Position numbers and translations under genes: made by a program. Below, piece by piece: positions 8,647 to 16,154 of a stretch of DNA of 49,234 nucleotides (the first letter of the stretch is position 1; each line of letters starts with the position of its first letter). This DNA is from Peptococcaceae bacterium (GTDB lineage Bacteria > Bacillota > Peptococcia > Peptococcales > Peptococcaceae): assembly GCA_900759105.1 (NCBI GenBank), contig CAAETY010000038.1, forward strand, positions 1-49,234, written 5' to 3'. Below the pieces are notes generated by a model. It was not told the origin of the DNA. It saw nothing but the letters and a program-made list of their open reading frames with translations, and did not search any database.

Positions 8647-9251
8647 TGCTTCCCTATCAGGACGCCATCGGTGAAATGATTGACGCCTTCGCACGCCTGC
8701 CCGGCATTAGCCGACGCGGCGCCGAACGCCTCACCTATCACCTTCTGCAGGCACCGGAGGAGCTAAGCGACAGCCTCGCGCGCGCCGTTTATAACGGCCG
8801 CCACAGTATCCACTACTGCAAGCGCTGCTTTAACCTCACTGACGAAGCGCTTTGCCCGATTTGCAAAAGCAATAAGCGCAATCCCCATCAGATTTGCGTT
8901 GTCGAAGAAGCCCGCGACATCAACGCCATTGAGCACAGTGGCTCCTACCGTGGCCTTTATCACGTTCTTGGCGGCGTTATCAGCCCAATGGACGGCATTG
9001 GTCCGGATGAGCTTCACATCAAGGCACTTCTCGACCGCGTAGACAATGAGCCCATCGAGGAAATCATCATCGCCCTCAACGCCAGCGTTGAAGGTGAAGC
9101 AACCACCCTCTATCTCATTAGCCAATTGCAAAAGAAAAACGTCAAGGTCAGTCGCATTGCCCAAGGTCTTTCCGCCGGCAGCGACATCAAATACGCCGAC
9201 CAAATGACCCTATCCCGCGCGCTCGAAGGTCGTACAGAAATTAGCTATTGA
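8646..9251 (+). CDS. recR: recombination mediator RecR
   Basis: With RecF and RecO loads RecA onto SSB-coated gaps. 201 residues, normal length. A helix-hairpin-helix segment (LPGISRRGAERL, about 18-29) is followed by a four-Cys zinc motif (C58, C61, C70, C73) and a Toprim domain with VVEEARDI and the GVISPMDGIGP Walker-B-like loop. The start overlaps the ybaB stop (TAATG). It ends just before the tRNA promoter. Confidence 0.96.
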   Translation: MLPYQDAIGEMIDAFARLPGISRRGAERLTYHLLQAPEELSDSLARAVYNGRHSIHYCKRCFNLTDEALCPICKSNKRNPHQICVVEEARDINAIEHSGSYRGLYHVLGGVISPMDGIGPDELHIKALLDRVDNEPIEEIIIALNASVEGEATTLYLISQLQKKNVKVSRIAQGLSAGSDIKYADQMTLSRALEGRTEISY

Positions 9252-9276
9252 CAACGAAACGACTTTCCTGTATCCT
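9248..9276 (+). promoter_or_regulatory. promoter of tRNA-Leu
   Basis: TTGACA (9248-9253), starting inside the recR stop region, a 17-bp spacer and TATCCT (9271-9276). The predicted start near 9283 is 8 nt before the mature tRNA end. Confidence 0.55.
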
Positions 9277-9290
9277 ATAACGTAGCTTAT

Positions 9291-9372
9291 GCGGATGTGG
9301 CGGAATAGGCAGACGCGTGCGTTTCAGGTGCGCATGCCGCAAGGCGTATGGGTTCAAGTCCCTTCATCCGCA
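9291..9372 (+). tRNA. tRNA-Leu (anticodon CAG)
   Basis: Acceptor arms GCGGATG (9291-9297) and CATCCGC (9365-9371), discriminator A9372, anticodon stem TGCGT/GCGCA around the loop TTCAGGT with CAG at 9325-9327. A long variable arm (GCC-GCAA-GGC) marks class II, and the T loop is TTCAAGT. The T stem has one T-T mismatch. The 3' CCA is not encoded. It decodes CUG. Confidence 0.95.
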
Positions 9373-9375
9373 GAC

Positions 9376-9407
9376 AAGTGCGATACATCATGTATCGCAC
9401 TTTTTTT
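9376..9407 (+). terminator. intrinsic terminator after tRNA-Leu
   Basis: AAGTGCGATACAT (9376-9388) and ATGTATCGCACTT (9390-9402) are perfect complements, giving an 11-bp stem and 5-nt loop, followed by a T7 run. Confidence 0.9.
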
Positions 9408-9499
9408 GTGCGAAAAATTGTCCAAAACTGTGGATAAGTCGAGGAGAAGCGTGGGAAAAGTGCTATGATAATCCTAACAAACCACAAAGGAGGGTGCTT

Positions 9500-9964
9500 A
9501 TGATTTATACAGACCTCACTGAGCGCGCAATGGTATTGGCTTATCGAGCGCATGAGGGACAGCTGGACAAGGCGGGAATACCGTATATTTTTCACCCCTA
9601 CCATCTGGCGGAGCAAATGGACACAGAGGCGGCGGTTTGTGTGGCGCTTTTGCATGATGTGGTGGAGGATTCAGCGGTCACCATGGCAGAAATTGCCGCA
9701 GCTTTTCCGCCGGAAATCGCCGAAGCGGTGCACTTGCTCACACACGACAAGGAAACACCCTATCTCGACTATATTCGTGCCCTACGCACTAATCCCTTGG
9801 CACGCAAGGTAAAACTTGCAGACCTTGCTCACAATAGTGACGAAAGTCGCCTGCGCGATGCGGTGGCAAACGAGCCCGCATTGGTACGCAAACGCCGCGC
9901 CAAATACGAAGCAGCATTGGCTATTTTGCGAGAATACGACGATATAACCGCAAAATCACAATAA
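9500..9964 (+). CDS. single-domain HD hydrolase of the RelA/SpoT (ppGpp hydrolase-like) family
   Basis: 154 residues consisting only of an HD domain with the RelA/SpoT hydrolase pattern: HPYHLAEQM (H32), LLHDVVEDS (H52 D53, E56 D57) and KLADLAHNSDE (about 105-115). Such Mesh1/SAH-like proteins hydrolyse (p)ppGpp or related nucleotides. No synthetase, TGS or ACT domain is present. The start is ATG 9500 behind AAAGGAGGG; the frame is open further upstream but runs through the tRNA and its terminator. An extended -10 (TGCTATGAT near 9460) may be its promoter. The nucleotide substrate is inferred from the family. Confidence 0.8.
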   Translation: MIYTDLTERAMVLAYRAHEGQLDKAGIPYIFHPYHLAEQMDTEAAVCVALLHDVVEDSAVTMAEIAAAFPPEIAEAVHLLTHDKETPYLDYIRALRTNPLARKVKLADLAHNSDESRLRDAVANEPALVRKRRAKYEAALAILREYDDITAKSQ

Positions 9965-10109
9965 ATCCACATCGTGCAAACAGTTTTATCGGCACAACTT
10001 TTTGCGGCAACCCAGCATTTATTTGACCCACACCCACTAAAAAACAAACGAGCAACGAAGCCACCCTTGTAGCAATTACTGTTCACTGTCATTCGAAAGG
10101 AGCTTACCC

Positions 10110-10403
10110 ATGCAACCCCTCACATTACTTGTTACCTACAAAACCAAACCGGGCATGATGATGCCGTTTGTCGAATCCATTATCGATGCCGGTCTGCTCG
10201 ATATCATCCGTGCCGAGGATGGCTGCCTGCGCTACGACTATTATTTTCCGGCTGTTCCCGCCAACGAGGTGCTACTCGTTGAAGTGTGGGAAAGCGCCGA
10301 ACACCAAGCCGCACACATGGCACAACCCCATATGGCACAACTCGCCGCCATGAAAGCCACCTTCGTGGCCGACACCCACGTTGAAAAACTCACAACCCGC
10401 TAA
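10110..10403 (+). CDS. antibiotic biosynthesis monooxygenase (ABM) domain protein
   Basis: 97-residue ferredoxin-fold ABM/YgiN-like protein. Typical features are LLVTYKTKPGM near the N-terminus, GCLRYDYYFP, and the C-terminal VEVWESAEHQAAHMAQPHM segment. Homologues are small dimeric quinol oxidases, haem-degrading enzymes or enzymes of unknown substrate, so function cannot be narrowed. RBS AAAGGAGC, ATG 10110. It stands alone between the HD gene (145-nt gap with nothing recognisable) and a strong terminator. Confidence 0.8.
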   Translation: MQPLTLLVTYKTKPGMMMPFVESIIDAGLLDIIRAEDGCLRYDYYFPAVPANEVLLVEVWESAEHQAAHMAQPHMAQLAAMKATFVADTHVEKLTTR

Positions 10404-10407
10404 ACGT

Positions 10408-10439
10408 AAGAAGGCACCCCATAATCGGGGTGCCTTCTT
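10408..10439. terminator. bidirectional intrinsic terminator
   Basis: AAGAAGGCACCCC (10408-10420) and GGGGTGCCTTCTT (10427-10439) form a perfect 13-bp stem between the convergent ABM gene and the CuAO-N gene. Confidence 0.85.
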
Positions 10440-10461
10440 GTGTTTGCGTTAGCTTGTCGGT

Positions 10462-11394
10462 TTATTGTTGTGCAATGCGTTCTAATTGGAAATTGTCGTT
10501 GTCTACCCATGGAATGCCGTTAAAGTTGGTGCTATGGGTGTGAATCAACACATCACCTTGCCAGGTATAATGGCGGGTCATTTTATTCCATTGGCTGTTC
10601 CATGCGCCCATCAAAAATTCGTGCTGTGGACCAACGGTTACCTTAAAACCATCCATCATTGGATTCCAATAAAAAGTGTTGCCGTCATCAATGTAAAGCT
10701 CGAGGTCATTGAAGCAATCTCTGCCGTCGCCATACCACTTATCATCAATCACAGCCGTTCTCACCGCGCCGTCATCAGCTTGGGATACCGCGATAACGGA
10801 GTGCTCCCAGTTACCATTGGCCAAAAAGCGTGCGCCCATATACATCCCATTGAGCGGTTTCAACGGGTCTTGTGGCACATAGTATTTCATCAGCAAGGTG
10901 CCAAATTCCATGCTGCCACCGTTTGGATATACCGGTGGGGCAGCATCCGGTGCCGGGGTGTCGATGTTTACATTGCGCAGCTCGCCATTCCATTCTACGC
11001 CTACGCCAAAGGCTTCACTAAAGGCGCGAATCGGTAACATGGTACGCCAGCCCTTGGTAGTTGGTGCCACATCGGTAACATAGGTATAGCCGTTAACGGT
11101 GTAGTAGTTGCTCCCAATGCGAAATTGCACGGTCAGCCCGTCCATTTCCGCAGTCACCGTGCGAGAAGCTTGGTCCCAATCCATGGTTGCACCAATTGCT
11201 TCACCGGCTGCACGCACGGGAATCAAGGTGCGTCCGTTAATCACCGTTGGGGCGGTGTCCGTTGGCACCCATCCACCATCTACTTGAATGCTAATCGGCA
11301 TCGGGGTCACAATTTCCGGTGTCGCCATCGCAGGCACTGCACTCAGCGCTAACAACCCCACCGCAAGTAATACAGAAAGTACGCTCCTTTTCAT
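10462..11394 (-). CDS. secreted copper amine oxidase N-terminal-like domain protein (downstream copy)
   Basis: 310 residues. A Sec signal peptide (KR followed by a hydrophobic core, cleavage after AMA about residue 22) precedes two tandem CuAO-N1 (PF07833-type) repeats marked by GRTLIPVRAAGEAIGA with MDWDQ and by RTMLPIRAFSEAFGVGVEW. These beta-rich modules are cell-surface or wall-binding domains in Clostridia, not oxidases. The C-terminal half (about 160-310, beta-rich, many Trp) is not recognised. The start is ATG 11394 behind AAGGAAGTG. It follows its paralogue by 34 nt, so the two are probably one operon arising from duplication. No catalytic residues are evident. Confidence 0.8.
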   Translation of the reverse strand: MKRSVLSVLLAVGLLALSAVPAMATPEIVTPMPISIQVDGGWVPTDTAPTVINGRTLIPVRAAGEAIGATMDWDQASRTVTAEMDGLTVQFRIGSNYYTVNGYTYVTDVAPTTKGWRTMLPIRAFSEAFGVGVEWNGELRNVNIDTPAPDAAPPVYPNGGSMEFGTLLMKYYVPQDPLKPLNGMYMGARFLANGNWEHSVIAVSQADDGAVRTAVIDDKWYGDGRDCFNDLELYIDDGNTFYWNPMMDGFKVTVGPQHEFLMGAWNSQWNKMTRHYTWQGDVLIHTHSTNFNGIPWVDNDNFQLERIAQQ

Positions 11395-11428
11395 AAATGA
11401 CACTTCCTTTCTTTCAAAACATACGCCC

Positions 11429-12349
11429 TTAAAATCTCTCATGGTTGTACGGACCGATTGGCGTATAGCTATCGTATGCGTCCGTTTCCATGTCATACCA
11501 GATTGTGCCGACGGTTGTCAGTTCGCCGTTTATCATGCGAAATGCCGTATCGCTGTGGCCGATATAATCATGGGCCGCGTCCTTTAGATACAGAATATTT
11601 TGATAATCTTCGCGCCAATACTCCCCGTTCACGTAAGAGGTGGTACTCTTATAAACCTTGATGGTTGGGAAACTATAGTAATCACGATATTGGGCAACAA
11701 GTTCAATATTTTGAATGCCGCTTTTGGTGTTATAGAAAAATTCGTAGGTTTCGGTCGGCACCCCACATTCACTGCCATACCGTACCCAGCTTCCCAAAAC
11801 ATCCGGTCCGACATCGCCGGGTGTGTAATATTTTCGCACGTATTGATAAACATCATTTGCGGTGCTAATCGCCGGTTTCGGCAATGGCACCTTGCTTCCG
11901 CCTGTGCTAATGGATACATCCAACAGCTGCTGGTCCCAATCCACATGGGTACCCAGGGCCTCCGCAAACACACGAAGCGGCAGCATGGTGCGATTTTGAA
12001 TCACAATCGGTGCCACATCAGTGGTTCTCAGCACGCCGTTTACGTTGTAAACATTCTGCCCGAGAAAGAAGCGAATTTCGTTGCCGCCCTTTAGCACGGT
12101 AATACATTCGGTATTGCCGTTCCACTCTACATAAGCGCCAAGCGCTTCACCTGCCGCACGCATTGGCATCAAAGTACGACCGTTGCGCGCTATCGGATCT
12201 ACATCGCAAGGCACATACTCGCCGTCCACATGCAAGGTAATCGGCGTGCCTATTTCACAAATCGGTGGAACATAGTCTGCCGAGGCGGCCGTTGGCGCTA
12301 ACAGGATACCGCCAATCAATGCCATAAGCAATAAACACGTCTTTTTCAT
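11429..12349 (-). CDS. secreted copper amine oxidase N-terminal-like domain protein (upstream copy)
   Basis: 306 residues with a signal peptide (MKKTCLLLMALIGGILL, cleavage after about ASA-24) and two CuAO-N1 repeats, GRTLMPMRAAGEALGAYVEW and RTMLPLRVFAEALGTHVDW. Domain order and length match the neighbouring paralogue, but the C-terminal part differs and is not recognised. The start is ATG 12349 behind GAGGAGCGG. An AT-rich stretch upstream (12350-12410) should hold the promoter. Likely displayed on or released from the cell surface; ligand unknown. Confidence 0.8.
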   Translation of the reverse strand: MKKTCLLLMALIGGILLAPTAASADYVPPICEIGTPITLHVDGEYVPCDVDPIARNGRTLMPMRAAGEALGAYVEWNGNTECITVLKGGNEIRFFLGQNVYNVNGVLRTTDVAPIVIQNRTMLPLRVFAEALGTHVDWDQQLLDVSISTGGSKVPLPKPAISTANDVYQYVRKYYTPGDVGPDVLGSWVRYGSECGVPTETYEFFYNTKSGIQNIELVAQYRDYYSFPTIKVYKSTTSYVNGEYWREDYQNILYLKDAAHDYIGHSDTAFRMINGELTTVGTIWYDMETDAYDSYTPIGPYNHERF

Positions 12350-12415
12350 AACCGCTCCTCCTTTGCCATAAAACAGTCATATTATTACTAATTATTATAC
12401 CATGGAATGCACATA

Positions 12416-12440
12416 AAAAAACACCCTTTTGGGTGTTTTT
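12416..12440. terminator. bidirectional terminator
   Basis: AAAAAACACCC (12416-12426), TTTT loop, GGGTGTTTTT (12431-12440). It directly abuts the stop codon of the YolD-like gene on the minus strand. Confidence 0.85.
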
Positions 12441-12623
12441 CTATCTGAATGGGTCATTATAGTAGTCATTAACACGCCGTTCCATGCGGTCGAGCTGTTC
12501 GTCAAAGCCTGTGAGGGCGGCGAAAGCAGCAAATTGAGCGGCACGTTGGGGGCGTGGCATGGGTGGATGGCGAAAATTTTTCGGATGCGCCAAATAAAGT
12601 ATCTCTTCCAGCGATTGTTTCAT
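12441..12623 (-). CDS. YolD-like small protein, partner of the Y-family polymerase
   Basis: 60 residues. The central PRPQRAAQFAAFAALTGFDE matches the YolD-like family pattern (RA..FA.FAAL.GFDE), small Firmicute proteins nearly always paired with UmuC/UvrX-type polymerases and sometimes likened to UmuD. ATG 12623 overlaps the polymerase stop as ATGA, and an AGGGGGG ribosome site sits inside the polymerase end, so translation is coupled. Its role is inferred from association only. Here it lies downstream of the polymerase. Confidence 0.75.
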   Translation of the reverse strand: MKQSLEEILYLAHPKNFRHPPMPRPQRAAQFAAFAALTGFDEQLDRMERRVNDYYNDPFR

Positions 12624-14110
12624 GCACGGTGCCCCCCTATCTGTTTATTGCGTTCAATGGCGGTGGCACCTTCCTCAAGGCTAATGCCACGAAGAATGGC
12701 ATTTTTGCCAAAGCGTGCTTTGATGCTCAGCACGGCTTCCTGCATTTTGCGTTCTTTTGCATCTTCGCGCGCGCTTGCTTCATCCTCTGCGGTTGTAAAA
12801 AGGCTTTGCTGACGTGCTTTAGCCCGGGCCTCGTCCTCGTTTTCAACATTTCCGGCAACCAAGGTCAGCCGGCGTATGAGCAGCGTCTTATCCACAATAC
12901 GGTCAAATAAGGCACCGGTGGCATCGTGAATACGCTTGGAGGAAGCCGTTGCCTTCTGAAGACGTTCGGTGCCGTGGGCATGCTTCGGCACTGCGCGGCC
13001 GTAATGGTCGATGTGAATTTCACCTTTGTAGGAGGAACGCCCGGTGCGCAGATTTTCGATGTCGTAACCCACCGTCAGAACAATCTGATCGCAAACCACG
13101 CCTTTCTTGACCATGTCCAAGCTGAGCCCTTCCGCCATTTCCAAAATAACCAAGCGTGCTTTGTCTGCCGTGTACGGCGAGCTGAGCACCTGCCCCACGC
13201 TAAGACTGTGGTGCTCGGGGCGATAGGCTTTGATATCCGCCATGGTGCATGGCTCCCACCCCCAAGCGTGGTCAATCAACAGCTCCGCATTGACACCAAA
13301 GGTCTTGTACAGCAGCTCTTGGTTATAAAATTCGCCGTCTTTGCCTAAAGAGCACCGTGCCACATCGCCCATGGTTTCTAAACCGAGCTTGGCCAAGCGT
13401 GTCGCCGTTCCACGACCAATGCGCCAAAAATCCGTTAAGGGCTTGTGCGTCCAAAGCCGGCGACGATACGTCAATTCGTCCAACACCGCCAGACGCACGC
13501 CGTTTTCGTCTGGCGGCATACGTTTAGCGAGAATGTCCATCGCCACCTTGGCTAAATAAAGATTGGTACCAACGCCGGCGGTGGCGGTAATGCCTGTTTC
13601 CTTAAAAATTTGCTGAATCAAGTGGCGCGCCAAGGCTTCCGGCGTCATGCGGTATGTATTGAGATACGGCGTCACATCTATAAAAACCTCATCCACCGAG
13701 TAGGCGTAAATATCCTCGGGCGCAATCCATTTGAGATAAATGCCGTAAATACGTGTGCTCATCGCCATATAAAGTGCCATGCGTGGCGGTGCCACAATAT
13801 AATCCAGTGCCAAGCGTGGATTGGCGGCAAGGGCATCGGCATCAACAGATTGCCCTTCAAGTGGTGCGCGGGCTTGCGTCTTGCGCCACGCATTCACCTT
13901 TTCTACCTGCTGCTCCACCTCAAAAAGACGCGGACGCCCGCCCACGCCAACCGCCTTTAAGCTCGGCGTCACCGCCAAGCAAATGGTTTTGTTGGTGCGC
14001 GATGCATCAGCCACAACAAGATTTGTTTTGAGGGGATCACAGCCCCGTGCCACACATTCTACCGATGCGTAAAAGGATTTTAAGTCAATCGCCACATACC
14101 ACTTTTCCAT
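12620..14110 (-). CDS. Y-family DNA polymerase (UmuC/UvrX type)
   Basis: Error-prone translesion polymerase, 496 residues, longer than DinB and typical of the Firmicute UvrX/YqjW group. Catalytic carboxylates: D9 in AIDLKSFYASVE and D140-E141 in YSVDEVFID. The steric-gate region is FYASVE. A helix-hairpin-helix segment (GRGTATRLAKLGLETMGD) and a little-finger domain follow. A long C-terminal extension (about 400-496, rich in E, K and A) is less conserved. ATG 14110 lies behind AGGAGGCGG. Half-sites resembling the Firmicute LexA box lie directly upstream, so SOS induction is likely. It forms an operon with the YolD-like gene. Confidence 0.92.
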   Translation of the reverse strand: MEKWYVAIDLKSFYASVECVARGCDPLKTNLVVADASRTNKTICLAVTPSLKAVGVGGRPRLFEVEQQVEKVNAWRKTQARAPLEGQSVDADALAANPRLALDYIVAPPRMALYMAMSTRIYGIYLKWIAPEDIYAYSVDEVFIDVTPYLNTYRMTPEALARHLIQQIFKETGITATAGVGTNLYLAKVAMDILAKRMPPDENGVRLAVLDELTYRRRLWTHKPLTDFWRIGRGTATRLAKLGLETMGDVARCSLGKDGEFYNQELLYKTFGVNAELLIDHAWGWEPCTMADIKAYRPEHHSLSVGQVLSSPYTADKARLVILEMAEGLSLDMVKKGVVCDQIVLTVGYDIENLRTGRSSYKGEIHIDHYGRAVPKHAHGTERLQKATASSKRIHDATGALFDRIVDKTLLIRRLTLVAGNVENEDEARAKARQQSLFTTAEDEASAREDAKERKMQEAVLSIKARFGKNAILRGISLEEGATAIERNKQIGGHRA

Positions 14111-14130
14111 TTCGCCGCCTCCTCTCTGGT

Positions 14131-14241
14131 CATATGTTCGCGGAACATTCGTTTTAGTTTATGGTAGCATACTTGTGTTCGTAATACCATCGAACACGGC
14201 GTTAAAGCGAACATTTTTGCTTTTTGCGGATATTTCGTTCG
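14131..14241 (-). promoter_or_regulatory. candidate LexA (SOS) operator cluster
   Basis: The Firmicute LexA box is CGAAC-N4-GTTCG. On the minus strand CGAACATATG (14140-14131) gives 10 of 10 matches to the Bacillus form CGAACATATGTTCG before diverging, right beside the ribosome site. Further upstream are GTGTTCG (14175-14181) and CGAACAC (14191-14197), a perfect 7-bp dyad with a 9-bp spacer, CGAAC at 14208 and TCGTTCG near 14235. No single full consensus box is present. Confidence 0.45.
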
Positions 14242-14243
14242 AT

Positions 14244-14269
14244 AAAAAAGCCACCGCCGTGTGGCGGTG
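14244..14269 (-). terminator. terminator after acetyltransferase
   Basis: On the minus strand CACCGCC-ACAC-GGCGGTG followed by GGC and a T6 run (14249-14244). Confidence 0.8.
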
Positions 14270-14274
14270 ACTGC

Positions 14275-14811
14275 TTATTGCCAAGGCAAGGGATGGACGT
14301 CCTCACCAATGCGCTTTTGCATCCAAACAAGGTCTATCCAACGGTCAAACTTGCGCCCCACCCGATCAAAACGCGCCACCTGCCGGTAACCGATGTGCGC
14401 ATGAAACTGCACACTGTTGTCATCAAGGTAGGGATTTTCGCCGACAGGTGCCGCAATCGCCGCGCAAAGGTTCACAATACCCAGCGCACGCAACGCCTCC
14501 TCAAGCGCCTGATAGAGCGCACCGCCTACGCCCTTGTGGCAAGCCGTGCGCCGTATATAAACAGACGTTTCCACCGTCCAATCTGCTGCCGCCCGCCCAA
14601 TAAAGGTGCTCGCATACGCATACCCCAAAATTTCGCCGTCTTCTTCTGCCACGAGATACGGATAACGCGCCGTAATGCGCTCAATACGCGCGCGAAATTC
14701 CGCCACCGTCGGCACCTCGGTTTCAAACGTGATTGCCGTTTCCTCCACATAAGGCGCATAAATCGCCACCAACGCCGCCGCATCGTCTATGCGCACCGAA
14801 CGAATTTGCAT
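14275..14811 (-). CDS. GNAT N-acetyltransferase, phosphinothricin acetyltransferase-like
   Basis: 178 residues. The sequence follows the Pat/YncA subgroup of GNAT enzymes: an IYAPYVEETAITFE segment near residue 20, AYASTFIGRAAADWTVETSVYI in the middle, and the acetyl-CoA loop RRTACHKGVGGALYQAL. Members acetylate amino-acid-like amines (for example phosphinothricin or methionine sulfoximine); the substrate here is unknown. ATG 14811 is chosen because GGAAAGGG lies about 9 nt before it; the in-frame ATG at 14820 touches the ribosome site. It is monocistronic, with its own terminator. Confidence 0.85.
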   Translation of the reverse strand: MQIRSVRIDDAAALVAIYAPYVEETAITFETEVPTVAEFRARIERITARYPYLVAEEDGEILGYAYASTFIGRAAADWTVETSVYIRRTACHKGVGGALYQALEEALRALGIVNLCAAIAAPVGENPYLDDNSVQFHAHIGYRQVARFDRVGRKFDRWIDLVWMQKRIGEDVHPLPWQ

Positions 14812-14883
14812 GCCAGTCATCCCTTTCCAAAAAAAGCTGTGCTTCTATTGTAATGGATTTCGCCATATCGAGCAATCCGCAGT

Positions 14884-14923
14884 AAAAAACCGCTTGCTGT
14901 CCTTGTAGACCAACAAGCGGTTT
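14884..14923 (-). terminator. terminator of the sulfotransferase-transporter operon
   Basis: AAACCGCTTG (14887-14896) and CAAGCGGTTT (14914-14923) are perfect complements. On the minus strand the hairpin is followed by a T6 run. Confidence 0.8.
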
Positions 14924-14929
14924 ACCTTT

Positions 14930-16135
14930 TTATTTGTTTCGTTTGCTCAACACAAGCGGTGCGGTTTCTTGAAGGAAGCACACGCCAACTACAACCAGTA
15001 CCGGCAATACAGCGAGTAAAGTCATCACCTGTGCGGTGCCCAACGCCCCGGCCATCATGCCGGCAATTACCGGCGCAACCACGCCACCCATGCATTCGCC
15101 GGCCGCCGGTGTAAATGCGGTGGCTGTAGCAACCAAATGCGGCGGCACCGATTCACTTGGCACAACCGAATTCAAAATGGCCACCCCACCGGACATAAAG
15201 CACGCCGCACCGGCAATTGTCACGGTCATGCCCAAAGCCGAAAGCGGCATGAACACAAAGGCCGCAAAGCAGAGTCCGCCCAGTCCGACTGCTACCAACG
15301 CTGTGGCTTTTCGCCCTAGACGGTCGCTCACCATTGGTGCAGCAAATTCTCCAATGAAGCCACCGGAGCCAAAGCCTGCAAAAACAGCCCCTGCCGCCAC
15401 TGCCGTCATCCCACGAGCCTCCATCAAAAAGAGAATGGTATAGGCGGCAACGGTGAGATACCACATCATCATGAGGCAGGCCAGCACCGTCGATAGCACC
15501 ACGTTTTTGTAGGCCAGCAAATCGCGAAAACGCCCCTTCGCGCCTTCCTCGGTTTGGACATTGCGCGGAATACGATGGCCAAAGAGGAAAATCGTTGCCG
15601 CTGTGCCAAAAACAAGCGTTGCCAACAAAAGATAGCTGCCACGCCAGCCAATGGCCGAATCGCCCAAGCGGGTAAAAGCCACGGCACCAATTGCAGCGCC
15701 CACCAAGGTAAACGTGGATTGTGCCGCACCAAAGAACAGCCCGCGATTTTTAGGGTCGCTTTGCTCAATCAGAAAGGAGAAGCTTGCCGAAACGATGATG
15801 CCACTACCCAGGCCGGTCATAGCCATGAGCACATAGAGCATTGCCACCGAATGGCTCCACGCCACCAGCGCCAACGCCAATGCTCCAAGGGTAAAGCCCG
15901 AAGCAATCACCTTTACTTGCCCAAGACGATCCGCCAAGGGCCCGCCAAAGAAAATCGCCAGCGTCCAAAAGAACGCCAAGGTGCCTGCCAAATAGCCGTT
16001 GTGCGCTGCACTCAATTGAAAATCCACCGAAAAATACGGAAAGAGAAAGGCCACACAGTTGTGCACCAAGCCGGCAACGCCCCAACCCATCATCATCAAC
16101 AGCAAGGCACGCCATTGATAAGGAAATTGCTTCAT
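14930..16135 (-). CDS. MFS transporter
   Basis: 401 residues with about 12 predicted membrane helices. The signature loop GGPLADRLGQ between helices 2 and 3 and the related MVSDRLGRKA between 8 and 9 place it in the major facilitator superfamily. The substrate cannot be told. It is last in the operon, 19 nt after the DASS transporter gene, so it may export a product or import a co-substrate of the aryl-sulfate system. ATG 16135 follows GGGTGA; a terminator follows directly. Confidence 0.88.
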   Translation of the reverse strand: MKQFPYQWRALLLMMMGWGVAGLVHNCVAFLFPYFSVDFQLSAAHNGYLAGTLAFFWTLAIFFGGPLADRLGQVKVIASGFTLGALALALVAWSHSVAMLYVLMAMTGLGSGIIVSASFSFLIEQSDPKNRGLFFGAAQSTFTLVGAAIGAVAFTRLGDSAIGWRGSYLLLATLVFGTAATIFLFGHRIPRNVQTEEGAKGRFRDLLAYKNVVLSTVLACLMMMWYLTVAAYTILFLMEARGMTAVAAGAVFAGFGSGGFIGEFAAPMVSDRLGRKATALVAVGLGGLCFAAFVFMPLSALGMTVTIAGAACFMSGGVAILNSVVPSESVPPHLVATATAFTPAAGECMGGVVAPVIAGMMAGALGTAQVMTLLAVLPVLVVVGVCFLQETAPLVLSKRNK

Positions 16136-16154
16136 TCAATCACCCGTTTCTCGT

